Shown one piece after another: positions 16,221 through 24,741 of a DNA stretch of 64,000 bases (positions within the stretch are counted from its first letter, which is position 1; every line of letters starts with the position of its first letter). The stretch spans positions 5,332,001 to 5,396,000 of the forward strand of contig NZ_CP034279.1 of assembly GCF_009739905.1 (NCBI RefSeq). The letters run 5' to 3'. Made by a program: the position numbers and the translations under genes. The stretch comes from Streptomyces ficellus. Its GTDB lineage: Bacteria; Actinomycetota; Actinomycetes; Streptomycetales; Streptomycetaceae. The notes below the pieces were generated by a model. It ran no database searches. It was not told the DNA's origin and was given only the letters and a program-made list of their open reading frames with translations.

Positions 16221-16450
16221 CGCCGCCCGGCGCCTGCTGGTCGCGCTCCGCCTCGCCTCCGCTGCGGCCGCGTGCCCGCCCTCGTACCTCGGGCGGACCC
16301 GCAACCTCCCCCAAGCTCTCGGCTTCGCTCGAGCAGGGGGGACCCCCACCTGCGGCTCGGCCGCGCCGCCCAGCGCCTGCTGGTCGCGCTCCGCCTCGCC
16401 TCCGCTGCGGCCGCGTGCCCGCCCTCGTACCTCGGGCGGACCCGCAACCT
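16221..16450. repeat. 87-bp direct repeat, two copies 143 bp apart
   Basis: 16221-16307 and 16364-16450 are identical except for one base (CGGC versus CAGC). Each copy ends GGGCGGACCCGCAACCT. The sequence just before each copy (GGCTCGGC[T/C]GCGCCG) also resembles the last codons of lipA at 16451-16476, as if the lipA 3' end had been duplicated outward. Confidence 0.85.
16307..16342. repeat. Palindromic hairpin unit between the direct repeats
   Basis: TCCCCC and GGGGGGA arms flank an inner GCTC/GAGC pairing (CCCCCAAGCTCTCGG ... GAGCAGGGGGG). From memory, near-identical units are scattered between genes in many Streptomyces chromosomes. It could act as a terminator for lipA. Confidence 0.55.
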
Positions 16451-17402
16451 ACGCTGCGGCTCGGCTGCGCCGCTCCATGGCCTGCTGGAAGAGGCGGCCC
16501 GCGCGGTACGAGGAGCGGACCAGCGGGCCCGACATCACGCCGGAGAAGCCGATCTCGTCGGCCTCCTCCTGCAGCTCCACGAACTCCTGCGGCTTCACCC
16601 AGCGCTCCACCGGGTGGTGGCGCACCGAGGGGCGCAGGTACTGGGTGATCGTGATGAGCTCGCAGCCCGCGTCGTGCAGGTGCTGGAGCGCCTCGCTGAC
16701 CTCCTCGCGGGTCTCGCCCATGCCGAGGATCAGGTTCGACTTGGTCACCAGACCGGCCTCGCGGGCCTTGGTGATGACCTCCAGCGAACGCTCGTAACGG
16801 AAACCGGGGCGGATGCGCTTGAAGATCCGCGGCACCGTCTCGACGTTGTGGGCCAGCACCTCGGGGCGGGACGAGAAGACCTCGGCGAGCTGCTCGGGCA
16901 CCGCGTTGAAGTCGGGGATCAGCAGCTCGACCTTGGTGTGGCCGCCCTCGCGCTCCGCGGTCATGGCGTGGATCTGGCGCACGGTCTCCGCGTACAGCCA
17001 GGCGCCGCCGTCGTCCAGGTCGTCACGCGCGACACCGGTGATCGTGGCGTAGTTCAGGTCCATGGCGACGACCGACTCGCCCACCCGGCGCGGCTCGTCA
17101 CGGTCCAGCGCCTGCGGCTTGCCCGTGTCGATCTGGCAGAAGTCACAACGCCGGGTGCACTGGTCACCACCGATGAGGAAGGTCGCCTCGCGGTCCTCCC
17201 AGCACTCGAAGATGTTGGGACAGCCCGCCTCCTGGCAGACCGTGTGCAGTCCCTCGCTCTTCACGAGCTTCTGGAGCTGGTTGTACTCGGGACCCATCTT
17301 CGCCCGGGTCTTGATCCACTCGGGCTTGCGCTCGATGGGGGTCTGGCTGTTCCGGACCTCCAGGCGCAGCATCTTGCGTCCGTCGGGTGCGACTGCGGAC
17401 AC
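16449..17402 (-). CDS. lipA: Lipoyl synthase (radical SAM)
   Basis: It inserts two sulfurs into protein-bound octanoyl groups to make lipoyl cofactors. 317 residues with a GTG start. Both iron-sulfur sites are intact: the auxiliary cluster CQEAGCPNIFEC (CX4CX5C) and the radical-SAM triad CTRRCDFC (CX3CX2C). Also present are the YATITGVARDDL, KVELLIPDF and NLILGMGETREEV segments and the C-terminal SSYRAG. The last residues (ERRSRAAA) are encoded by the same GC-rich sequence that begins the neighbouring repeats. lipB lies 126 bp upstream on the same strand; the substrate E2 protein is encoded by sucB in this window. Confidence 0.97.
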   Translation of the reverse strand: MSAVAPDGRKMLRLEVRNSQTPIERKPEWIKTRAKMGPEYNQLQKLVKSEGLHTVCQEAGCPNIFECWEDREATFLIGGDQCTRRCDFCQIDTGKPQALDRDEPRRVGESVVAMDLNYATITGVARDDLDDGGAWLYAETVRQIHAMTAEREGGHTKVELLIPDFNAVPEQLAEVFSSRPEVLAHNVETVPRIFKRIRPGFRYERSLEVITKAREAGLVTKSNLILGMGETREEVSEALQHLHDAGCELITITQYLRPSVRHHPVERWVKPQEFVELQEEADEIGFSGVMSGPLVRSSYRAGRLFQQAMERRSRAAA

Positions 17403-17528
17403 GGCTGGCTCCTACGGCTTCGATTCGTCGGCGAACACCAGGGTACGCCCGATAAAAGTGTGGCCTCTCGGCGACTGTCGTTACGCCTGGCCAACCTCTG
17501 GCCCAAGAGGCGCATTCCCAGGCGCCGC

Positions 17529-18377
17529 CTAGGCGGTCGCGACGGCCCCCGGAACGGTCCCGGCGGCGGTCTTCGTAACGGCCGCCGCGGCGGACTCGAC
17601 CGTACGGGGTCGCAGGTCGGCGTTCTCCAGCACCTCCCGCAGATGGCGCTCCAGCACCGGCAGCACCTCGGCGATCGTCACCTCCCGGCCCAGCTCCTCC
17701 GACAGCGACGCCACCCCCGCGTCCCGGATCCCGCACGGGACGATCCGGTCGAACCAGGTGTTGTCCGGGTTCACGTTCAGGGCGAACCCGTGCATCGTGA
17801 CGCCCTTGGCGACCCGGATGCCGATCGCCGCCAGCTTGCGGTCCTCGCGGCGCTGGCCGGCGTTGGACGGGGCGTACTCGGGGCCGTTCAGCCGGGGGTC
17901 GAACTCGTCGTCGTGCAGGCGCGGATCGAAGTCCAGCGACAGCCCGCCCAGCGCCGGGCGCTCCGCCACCGGGTCGCCCAGCACCCACACCCCGCTGCGG
18001 CCCTCGATCCGCGTGGTCCCCACGCCGAACTCCGCCGCCGTGCGGATCAACGCCTCCTCCAGGCGGCGTACGTGAGCCACCACGTCCACCGGGCGCGGAA
18101 GCTTCATGATCGGGTAGCCGACGAGCTGGCCCGGTCCGTGCCACGTGATCTTGCCGCCGCGGTCCACGTCGATGACCGGCGTACCGTCCAGGGGGCGCTC
18201 GCTGTCCTCGGTGCGCCGCCCGGCCGTATACACCGGCGGGTGCTCCAGCAGCAGGCAGGTGTCGGGGATCTCGTCCGCGAAACGAGCGGCGTGGACCTCG
18301 CGCTGCCTGTCCCACGCCAGCTGGTACTCGACCGCGTCCGCGCCGAAGCCCACATGGACGAATCGCAGCTCACTCAC
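17529..18377 (-). CDS. lipB: Octanoyl-ACP:protein octanoyltransferase
   Basis: It transfers octanoyl groups from ACP to lipoyl domains, the step before LipA. 282 residues, GTG start. Key segments are LLLEHPPVYTAGRR, RGGKITWHGPGQLVGYPI, the Lys-containing AAIGIRVAKGVTMHGFALNV and the catalytic-cysteine region RIVPCGIRDAGVASL. Relative to short LipB proteins it has an insert after DPVAER (LDFDPRLHDDEFDPRLNGPE) and an Ala/Val-rich C-terminal tail, both usual in Streptomyces. It is divergent from the TPR regulator gene. Confidence 0.95.
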   Translation of the reverse strand: MSELRFVHVGFGADAVEYQLAWDRQREVHAARFADEIPDTCLLLEHPPVYTAGRRTEDSERPLDGTPVIDVDRGGKITWHGPGQLVGYPIMKLPRPVDVVAHVRRLEEALIRTAAEFGVGTTRIEGRSGVWVLGDPVAERPALGGLSLDFDPRLHDDEFDPRLNGPEYAPSNAGQRREDRKLAAIGIRVAKGVTMHGFALNVNPDNTWFDRIVPCGIRDAGVASLSEELGREVTIAEVLPVLERHLREVLENADLRPRTVESAAAAVTKTAAGTVPGAVATA

Positions 18378-18649
18378 GGCAACGCCTCCCTAGAACCTTG
18401 CACAAGAATCTTGCAGCGTGCATTCATCGCGCCCCACGCCACTGTACGGCGGCGCCGGCGGCCGCGGACGGGCAGGTACGGCTCCTCGGAGGCCCGGACG
18501 CTTCCCGTCAGCAGCGCCCTCAATCCTCACACGATCGGATGAATGTGGGGCGAAGGCGGCGGTACGGACGTCGAAGGCAGTTAAATTCGCGCCGTTCCAA
18601 GGGGGTCTGCACCCCGGCCCAGAAGGCAAGGCAGGAGACCGCACAGCCG

Positions 18650-20182
18650 ATGACGGATCGCCCCCCGCAGCGCACCCCCAACCGCCAGCTCGCCGCCCTC
18701 ATCGCCGAAGCCGGGTTCTCCAACGCCGGCCTCGCCAGACGCGTGGACCAGCTGGGACTCGAACACGGCCTCGACCTGCGGTACGACAAGACGTCGGTGA
18801 CCCGCTGGCTGCGCGGACAGCAGCCGCGCGGCACCACACCGGCGCTGATCGCCGAGGTGTTCACCCGCCGTCTCGGCCGCCGGCTGTCCGCCCAGGACCT
18901 GGGCCTGGACGCCTGCGCGCCGGTGTACGCCGGGCTCGAGTTCGCCGCGACGCCGGAGGAGGCCGTCGACATCGTCAGCGGCCTGTGGCGCAAGGACTCC
19001 GGCAGCCACGCCGAACTCCGCAAGATCGCCTTCACCCCGGCCGGACTCGTCGTCCCCAGCCGCGACTGGCTCATCGGCCGGGCCGACGAACGCGTCGGCC
19101 GGGCCGACGAACGCGCCGGACGCCCCGATGAACGGCCGGGCCGCGCCGACGCGCCCCGCCTCGCCGAACCCCGCGTCCCCGCCCAGGGCCGCGCCCCCGC
19201 CGCCGGCCACGTCCAGGGCCGCTCACCCGCCCCCGCCGCCTCCGTACCGCGCCAGCGCTCCACCGACCGCGGCCCCGGGCAGCGCGTCACCGGCGGGGAC
19301 ATCGCCGCCCTGCGCTCCGTCGGCGAACTGTTCCGCACCCTCGACCACGCCTACGGCGGCGGGCACGCCCGCCAGGCCCTCGTCCGCTACCTGGAGCACG
19401 AGGCCGAGCCGATGCTGCGCGGCGTGTACGGAGAGACGGTCGGGCGCCGGCTCTTCGGCGCCGCCGCCGACCTGACCCGGCTGGCCGGCTGGACCTCGTA
19501 CGACATCGCCGCCCACGGCCTCGCCCAGCGGTACTTCGTGCAGGCCCTGCGGCTCGCCCAGGCCGCCGGCGACCGCGCCTACGGCTCGTACGTCCTGATC
19601 ACCATGAGCCGCCAGGCCGTCTACCTCGGCCACGGACGCGAGGCCGTGCAGCTGGCGCGCGTCGCCCAGCAGGGCGTCGGCTCCGCCGCGCCGCCCGTCG
19701 TCCAGGCCATGCTCCACGCCGTGGAGGCGCGCGGCCACGCCGTCCTCGGCGAGGTACGGGCCTGCACCTCGTCCCTCGTCAGGGCCGAGCGCGCGCTGGA
19801 CGCCGCCCGGCCCGGCGACGACGTCCCGCACTGGGCGCGGTTCTTCGACGAGGCCCAGCTCGCGGACGACTTCGGCCACTGCCACCGCGACCTCCAGCAG
19901 TACCGGGCCGCCGCGCAGCACGCGGAACGCTCCCTGCAACTGCGCGCGCCCGCCTTCGCGCGCAGCCGCCTCTTCTGCCGGCTCGTCCTCGCGACCGCCC
20001 GCCTGGGCCTCGGCGAGCTGGACCAGGCGTGCGCGCTCGGCGCGGAGGCCGCCCAGCAGGCCTCCGAGATGCGCTCGGCACGGGCGGTGGAGTACGTCCG
20101 CGACTTCGAGCGTCGACTGGAGCCCTACCGGGACGCGAGCGCCGTCCGGAACTATCGGGACCGGATCGGCGCCATCGGCTAG
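18650..20182 (+). CDS. TPR-like regulator of the NsdA-type family
   Basis: 510 residues. The N-terminus is a Cro/Xre-like helix-turn-helix variant (NRQLAALIAEAGFSNAGLAR; YDKTSVTRWLRGQQPRGTTP). A C-terminal half of helical repeats follows (WTSYDIAAHGLAQRYFVQAL; YVLITMSRQAVYLGHGREAV). Between them (~145-215) is a low-complexity linker containing degenerate 7-residue repeats (VGRADER, AGRPDER, PGRADAP). The architecture matches the Streptomyces family that includes the sporulation/antibiotic repressor NsdA; that relation is from memory. The ATG at 18650 has AGGAG 13 bp upstream, a loose spacing. It is divergent from lipB. A developmental or antibiotic regulatory role is an inference. Confidence 0.8.
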   Translation: MTDRPPQRTPNRQLAALIAEAGFSNAGLARRVDQLGLEHGLDLRYDKTSVTRWLRGQQPRGTTPALIAEVFTRRLGRRLSAQDLGLDACAPVYAGLEFAATPEEAVDIVSGLWRKDSGSHAELRKIAFTPAGLVVPSRDWLIGRADERVGRADERAGRPDERPGRADAPRLAEPRVPAQGRAPAAGHVQGRSPAPAASVPRQRSTDRGPGQRVTGGDIAALRSVGELFRTLDHAYGGGHARQALVRYLEHEAEPMLRGVYGETVGRRLFGAAADLTRLAGWTSYDIAAHGLAQRYFVQALRLAQAAGDRAYGSYVLITMSRQAVYLGHGREAVQLARVAQQGVGSAAPPVVQAMLHAVEARGHAVLGEVRACTSSLVRAERALDAARPGDDVPHWARFFDEAQLADDFGHCHRDLQQYRAAAQHAERSLQLRAPAFARSRLFCRLVLATARLGLGELDQACALGAEAAQQASEMRSARAVEYVRDFERRLEPYRDASAVRNYRDRIGAIG

Positions 20183-20210
20183 GGCGTGTGCGTGAGGTCG
20201 CGCAGCCGTC

Positions 20211-21488
20211 CTAGGCGGCCGCCCGCAGCGCGGTCGTGTCGCGGGACGACGGGACCGGGACGCCGAGGTCGCGGAGCACCGCCTCCGCGGCACGGCGGCC
20301 GGACCGGTACGCGCCCTGGACGGTGCTCGTGTCGCGGTGGTCGCCGCACACATACAGCCCGCCCAGCAGCCGGACCGGCCGGAGCGGATCGTGCGGCGGG
20401 GGCATCGCCGGGACGGCCTCCGGGTCGTGGTGCACGGCCAGCGGCTCCCAGTCGTCCGTGTCGGTGCCGTACAGGGCCGCCAGGTGCCTGCGCACCCGGT
20501 GCTCGAGCCGTTCGGGCGGGGCGCCCAGCACCGTCGAGCTGACCAGCACGCGGCCGTGCGGTGCCCGCGCCGGGTCGACCTCGCTCATCACGGCCGTGTG
20601 CGACACCGGGCCCGTGCGGTCGGCGTCCAGGACGAGCGCGGCCTCCGTCGGCGGGGCGGCCGGCGCCGTGTGGTGCACCACCGTGACCGGGTGGAAGCCC
20701 GGTACGCGCAGCCCCGGCAGCAGTTCCGCCGCCGCGCGGGCGCCGGTGGCCACCACCAGGGACCGGCAGCCCAGCTCGCCGTGCTCGGCGGTGACGACCT
20801 TGTTGATGGAGGCGTCCTTGACGTGCACGCCGGTCTTCACCGTGTCCGGCGGCAGCGTCGCCGCCAGCCGCTCGGGCAGCGCGGCGGCGCCGCCCGCCGG
20901 TACGCACAGCCGGCCGCGCGCGTAGTCCCGCAGCGCGAGGTCGGCTGGGCGGCTGGACGTCGTCAGGTCCGGGTCGCACAGCAGCGCCGACAGCAGTGGG
21001 CGGACGAACCCGTTGACGGTACGCGCCGGCAGCCCGCGGCCCGCGAGCGCGTCCAGCGCCGGACGCTCGGGGCGGGCCAGCAGCCGGGCGTCCCCGGCCG
21101 CCGCGAGCCGCGCCAGCGAGGCGCCCAGCCGGGCCTGGTCCAGGGGGCGCGGCGCGCTCGCCAGGGCCCGCGCCCTGGCCCACCGGGCGGCGCTCCTGCC
21201 GACCTCTCCGGTGCGGTGCAGCCGGCCCTCGCTGTGCACCAGGACCCCCGGCTGGAAGAGCCGGAGCCCGGCGCCGCCCAGGCCGGGGTACGAGGTGCTG
21301 AGCCATTGCCCGCTCCGGTCGAGCCGGAACCCGTCGATGTGCTCGGTGGCCATCCGGCCGCCGATGTGCGAAGCGGCTTCCAGGACGCTGACGGTCACTC
21401 CCGCACTGGTCAGATGCTGAGCCGCGGCAAGGCCCGCGATTCCGGCTCCTACGATGACGACGTCCGCGTGGCGTGCGTGCTTGAGCAC
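20211..21488 (-). CDS. FAD-dependent amine-oxidase-like oxidoreductase
   Basis: 425 residues, GTG start. The N-terminal dinucleotide-binding motif VVIVGAGIAGLAAAQHL and the second FAD contact GGRMATEHIDGFRLDRSGQW are typical of flavin amine oxidases and desaturases. A later SLVVATGA and the C-terminal GLYVCGDHRDTSTVQGAYRS (FAD-ribityl contact, GAYRSG) complete the fold. There is no signal peptide. The substrate is not predictable; related proteins include protoporphyrinogen-oxidase-like and phytoene-desaturase-like enzymes. It is convergent with the TPR regulator gene, with only 28 bp between. Confidence 0.88.
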   Translation of the reverse strand: MLKHARHADVVIVGAGIAGLAAAQHLTSAGVTVSVLEAASHIGGRMATEHIDGFRLDRSGQWLSTSYPGLGGAGLRLFQPGVLVHSEGRLHRTGEVGRSAARWARARALASAPRPLDQARLGASLARLAAAGDARLLARPERPALDALAGRGLPARTVNGFVRPLLSALLCDPDLTTSSRPADLALRDYARGRLCVPAGGAAALPERLAATLPPDTVKTGVHVKDASINKVVTAEHGELGCRSLVVATGARAAAELLPGLRVPGFHPVTVVHHTAPAAPPTEAALVLDADRTGPVSHTAVMSEVDPARAPHGRVLVSSTVLGAPPERLEHRVRRHLAALYGTDTDDWEPLAVHHDPEAVPAMPPPHDPLRPVRLLGGLYVCGDHRDTSTVQGAYRSGRRAAEAVLRDLGVPVPSSRDTTALRAAA

Positions 21489-21709
21489 GTGTCCCTCCCC
21501 GGGGTGGCGGTTCGGTGCGTGGGGGGCTCATGCCCTTAACAGGGCGGAGGAATACCCGAGTTCGGGCTCCGAGCGTACGAGCGAGCGGTGTGCCTGGTCA
21601 CACGCGCGCGATCGGGGTCACCGAAGCAACGGGGGTCGCACACGGCCGGAATTCCCCCGGGCGCGGCGACCCCGCCCCCCGCAGGCCGGCGCGGCCCGCG
21701 GGAACGCTG

Positions 21710-22615
21710 CTACGCCGCCGACGCGATCGCCGTGTCGATGGTGGGGAACGCGAAGCGGAAGCCCGAGCCGAGGAGCCGGGTGGGGAGCACGCGCTGGCTG
21801 CCGAGGACGTCGGAGGCGAAGTCGCCGAGGGCGACCCGGAGGGCCGGGGCCGGGACGTGGAGGAAGGCGGGGCGGCGCAGGACGCGGCCCATCGCGGCGG
21901 TGACCTCCCGGTTGGTGACCGGGTCCGGGGCGGTGAGGTTCACCGGGCCGGCGAGCGACTCGGTGTCGAGGATGTGCCGCAGTGCGGCCACCTCGTCGTG
22001 CAGGGAGATGAAGCTCCAGTACTGCTCACCGTCGCCGAGCCGGCCGCCCAGCCCGGCGCGGAACAGCGGGAACAGCCGCCCCCACGCGCCGCCCTCGCGC
22101 GCCACCACCAGGCCGGTGCGGGCGTACGCGACACGGATCCCCGCCTCCTCCGCGGCCGCCGCGGCCTCCTCCCACTCGACGCACACGGACGGCAGGAAAC
22201 CGTCGCCCGCGGGTGCCGTCTCGTCCACCGCCCGCGAGCCGGTGTCGCCGTAGTAGCCGAGCGCCGTCCCGCACAGCAGGACCTTCGGCGGGACGTCCAG
22301 CGACGCGACGGCCTCCGCGATCGCCGCCGTGCCGAGCACCCGGCTGTCCCGGATCTCCTTCTTGTACGCCTCGGTCCAGCGGCGTTCACCGACCCCCGCC
22401 CCCGCGAGGTGGACGACCGCGTCGCACCCGGCGAGCCCGGCGGCGTCCACGTACTGGCGCCGCGGGTCCCACTCGACCTCGTCACCGGACCGCGCCGGGC
22501 GGCGCACCAGCCGGACGACCTCGTGGCCGTCGGCCCGCAACGAGCGGACCAGGGCCGTACCGATGAGCCCCGAGGAGCCGGTGACCGCGACACGGGCGAT
22601 ACCGATATTTTTCAT
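21710..22615 (-). CDS. TIGR01777-type NAD-dependent epimerase (SulA/YfcH family)
   Basis: 301 residues. It opens with an extended-SDR Rossmann motif (VAVTGSSGLIGTALVRSL) followed by AVVHLAGAGVGERRWTEAYK, which is diagnostic of the YfcH/TIGR01777 family. Also present are SALGYYG-like (GTALGYYGDTGSRAVDE), CVEWEEAA, VARTGLV-like (YARTGLVVAREGGAWG) and the C-terminal DUF1731-type tail (GDFASDVLGSQRVLPTRLL). The biochemical substrate of this widespread family is unknown. It is divergent from a GNAT gene with 33 bp between start codons. Confidence 0.92.
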   Translation of the reverse strand: MKNIGIARVAVTGSSGLIGTALVRSLRADGHEVVRLVRRPARSGDEVEWDPRRQYVDAAGLAGCDAVVHLAGAGVGERRWTEAYKKEIRDSRVLGTAAIAEAVASLDVPPKVLLCGTALGYYGDTGSRAVDETAPAGDGFLPSVCVEWEEAAAAAEEAGIRVAYARTGLVVAREGGAWGRLFPLFRAGLGGRLGDGEQYWSFISLHDEVAALRHILDTESLAGPVNLTAPDPVTNREVTAAMGRVLRRPAFLHVPAPALRVALGDFASDVLGSQRVLPTRLLGSGFRFAFPTIDTAIASAA

Positions 22616-22648
22616 GGGCCCATCCTGCCCCGTGGCACAGTGGCGGTC

Positions 22649-23140
22649 ATGACGACCCCGCACATACGCCCGGCGCGCCAGGAGGACGCTGACGCCCTCG
22701 CGCGGCTCGACCGCGACACCTGGTCGCCGCTGCACGCCGTACAGCCGCGGCCGCAGCCGCCGTACGACCCGTTCTTCGACTCCAGCCACCGCCCGGACGA
22801 CTACCTCGTGGCCGAGGCCGACGGGCGGCCCGCCGGATACGTACGGCTCGTGCCCCCCACGCGCCTCGCGTGCAACGCGCACGTACGGCAGATCCAGGGG
22901 CTCGCCGTCGCCGACTGGGCGCGCGGCCGGGGCCTCGCGCGGGCCCTGCTGCGGGCGGCCTGCGAGGAGGCGCTCCGCCAGGGCGCCACCCGGATCACCC
23001 TGCGCGTCCTCGGCCACAACAAGCCCGCGCGCACCCTCTACGCGTCGGAGGGGTTCGCCGTCGAGGGCGTCCTGCCGGGGGAGTTCTTCCTGGACGGGCG
23101 GTACGTCGACGACGTCTTCATGGGGCGCGCCCTGGTCTGA
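22649..23140 (+). CDS. GNAT-family N-acetyltransferase
   Basis: 163 residues, single GNAT domain. The acetyl-CoA-binding motif is in IQGLAVADWARGRGLARALL (R/Q-x-x-G-x-G/A form), followed by ITLRVLGHNKPARTLYASEG, the standard C-terminal half where the N and Y contact CoA. The acceptor is unknown. The ATG at 22649 gives a full domain (MTTPHIRPARQEDADALARL). It probably shares a bidirectional promoter with the epimerase gene and is convergent with the DUF4240 gene, whose stop codon begins only 1 bp after its own. Confidence 0.9.
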   Translation: MTTPHIRPARQEDADALARLDRDTWSPLHAVQPRPQPPYDPFFDSSHRPDDYLVAEADGRPAGYVRLVPPTRLACNAHVRQIQGLAVADWARGRGLARALLRAACEEALRQGATRITLRVLGHNKPARTLYASEGFAVEGVLPGEFFLDGRYVDDVFMGRALV

Positions 23141-23141
23141 T

Positions 23142-23660
23142 TCACACCCCGAACCGGTCCCAGAGCCGGGGGAAGCGCTCCTCCAGGCCCGCGTCGTCGT
23201 CGAAGTCGAACGGGGTGCCCGCCGGCTCCGGGGCCTGGGGCGCGATCCCCAGATCGGGTGCGACGACGCCGGTGAGCTGCTCGTACGCCTCGTCCGCCGC
23301 GTACCCCAGCTCCTCGCCGTCCCCGTCGATCTCCTCGTCGAAGTCGTCCAGCAGCTCCGCCAGCGCGTCCGGTTCGTGCACCGCCCCCTCGAACACCTCC
23401 CGGCCCTGGCCGATCAGCCAGCAGCGGAAGTAGTCGAAGGCGTCGTCGCTCGCGCCGCCCAGCAACACGGCCGCCGCACCCCACAGGTCCCAGGTGTACG
23501 CGCGGTTGTAGCGGGCCTCGAAGTGCCGCGCGAAGTCGAGCACGGAGTCGGGGTCGAGCTGGAGCAGCCGCTCCACGAGCAGCTCGGCGTGGTCCTCCGG
23601 GTCGCCCTCGGCGGCCTCGCGGGTGGTGTCGATGATCTCCCAGAACTCCGTCTCGTCCAT
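23142..23660 (-). CDS. DUF4240 protein
   Basis: 172 residues, acidic, soluble. The N-terminus MDETEFWEIIDTTREAAEGD and the segments LLQLDPDSVLDFARHFEARY and TWDLWGAAAVLLGGASDDAF with FRCWLIGQGREVFEGAV define DUF4240. Homologues occur as stand-alone genes in Streptomyces and several have been suggested as immunity-type proteins. No toxin is next to it, so I leave the function open. The ATG at 23660 begins the conserved domain. Confidence 0.88.
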   Translation of the reverse strand: MDETEFWEIIDTTREAAEGDPEDHAELLVERLLQLDPDSVLDFARHFEARYNRAYTWDLWGAAAVLLGGASDDAFDYFRCWLIGQGREVFEGAVHEPDALAELLDDFDEEIDGDGEELGYAADEAYEQLTGVVAPDLGIAPQAPEPAGTPFDFDDDAGLEERFPRLWDRFGV

Positions 23661-23758
23661 CACGGGACCAGCATCCTGGGTCGGGGAGGACCGTGCACGC
23701 GGAGCGGCCAAAATGAAACCGGACAGAGGATGTCGGGTTTGCCGGGCATGGTGACCGT

Positions 23759-24691
23759 ATGACGAACGACACGCCTCAGCGCACCCCCCTCGCCGGAACG
23801 ATCGCCCTCGTCGCGGGCGCCACGCGTGGCGCGGGCCGCGCCATCGCCGTACAGCTCGGCGCCGCCGGAGCGACGGTGTACGTCACCGGCCGCACCACCC
23901 GGACCCGTGTCAGCGAGGTGGGGCGGCCCACCGAGACCGTGGAGGAGACCGCCGAGCTCGTCACGGCGGCGGGCGGCGAGGGCATCGCCGTGCCCACCGA
24001 CCACCTCGTGCCCGACGAGGTGCGCGCGCTGGTCACCCGTATCGACCGCGAGCGGGGGCGGCTCGACGTCCTCGTCAACAGCCTGTGGGGAGGCGACCAC
24101 CTCATCCCCTGGGGCAGGAAGATGTGGGACACCGACCTGGAGCAGGGCCTGCGGATGCTGGAACTGGGCGTCCGCAGCCACGTCATCACCAGCAGCTGCG
24201 CGCTTCCGCTGCTGGTCCGGAACCCGGGAGGGCTGGTCGTGGAGATGACGGACGGGACGTCCGAGTACAACGCGCGGTTCCGTGAGAACTTCTACTTCGA
24301 CCTCGCCAAGAACGCACCCCTGCGGATGGCCTTCAGCCTCGGGGAGGACCTGAAGGAGGTGGGCGGCACCGCGGTGGCGCTCAGCCCCGGTTACCTCCGC
24401 TCCGAGATGATGCTCGACATCTACGGTGTCACGGAGGAGAACTGGCGCGACGCCGTGGCCCGCGAGCCGCACTTCGCGATCGCCGAATCCCCGGCGTACG
24501 TCGGCCGGGCGGTCGCCGCGCTCGCCGCCGACCCCGGCCGGCACCGCTGGAACGGCCGGTCGCTGTCCAGCGGGCAGCTCGCCCGGGAGTACGGCTTCAC
24601 CGACACCGACGGGTCGCGGCCCGACGGCTGGGCGTACTTCATCGACGTCGTCCACGGCGGCAAGGACGCCACCGCCGACGACTACCGGTAG
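23759..24691 (+). CDS. SDR-family oxidoreductase with displaced catalytic tyrosine
   Basis: 310 residues, short-chain dehydrogenase/reductase. The glycine-rich cofactor motif is ALVAGATRGAGRAIAVQL and the arginine-rich TGRTTRTR suggests NADP. DVLVNSLWGG supplies the NNAG-equivalent. The active-site region reads NFYFDLAKNAPLRM: measured back from the Lys, the YxxxK position is Phe and a Tyr lies one residue earlier (YFDLAK). Homologues I recall have FYDLxK there. A long insert between strands 2 and 3 (VSEVGRPTETVEETAELV) fits the DHRS1-like subgroup. Either the neighbouring Tyr substitutes or the enzyme is impaired. Confidence 0.88.
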   Translation: MTNDTPQRTPLAGTIALVAGATRGAGRAIAVQLGAAGATVYVTGRTTRTRVSEVGRPTETVEETAELVTAAGGEGIAVPTDHLVPDEVRALVTRIDRERGRLDVLVNSLWGGDHLIPWGRKMWDTDLEQGLRMLELGVRSHVITSSCALPLLVRNPGGLVVEMTDGTSEYNARFRENFYFDLAKNAPLRMAFSLGEDLKEVGGTAVALSPGYLRSEMMLDIYGVTEENWRDAVAREPHFAIAESPAYVGRAVAALAADPGRHRWNGRSLSSGQLAREYGFTDTDGSRPDGWAYFIDVVHGGKDATADDYR

Positions 24692-24741
24692 GGCTACCCG
24701 CAGATGCGGCTACCCGTGGAGACGGCTCCCGGTGGAGACGG

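Larger units (their letters stand above)
15929..16448. other. 520-bp non-coding region with promoter, dyad and duplicated repeats
   Basis: No gene is supported. From left to right it holds the 5' leader of the 89-residue-protein gene, a promoter with an overlapping dyad (16032-16071), a hairpin with GCGGCCCG/CGGGCCGC arms (16111-16154), the first copy and most of the second copy of an 87-bp direct repeat, and a hairpin between the copies. Confidence 0.6.

Noticed and set aside
16078..16448. Small Pro/Ala/Arg-rich frames in the repeat region ahead of lipA
   Set aside because: Codon pattern and composition come from the repeats; no ribosome binding site and no conserved-looking sequence.
16176..18542. 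788-residue plus-strand frame across lipA and lipB
   Set aside because: Low-complexity antisense translation; both lip genes on the minus strand carry all catalytic motifs.
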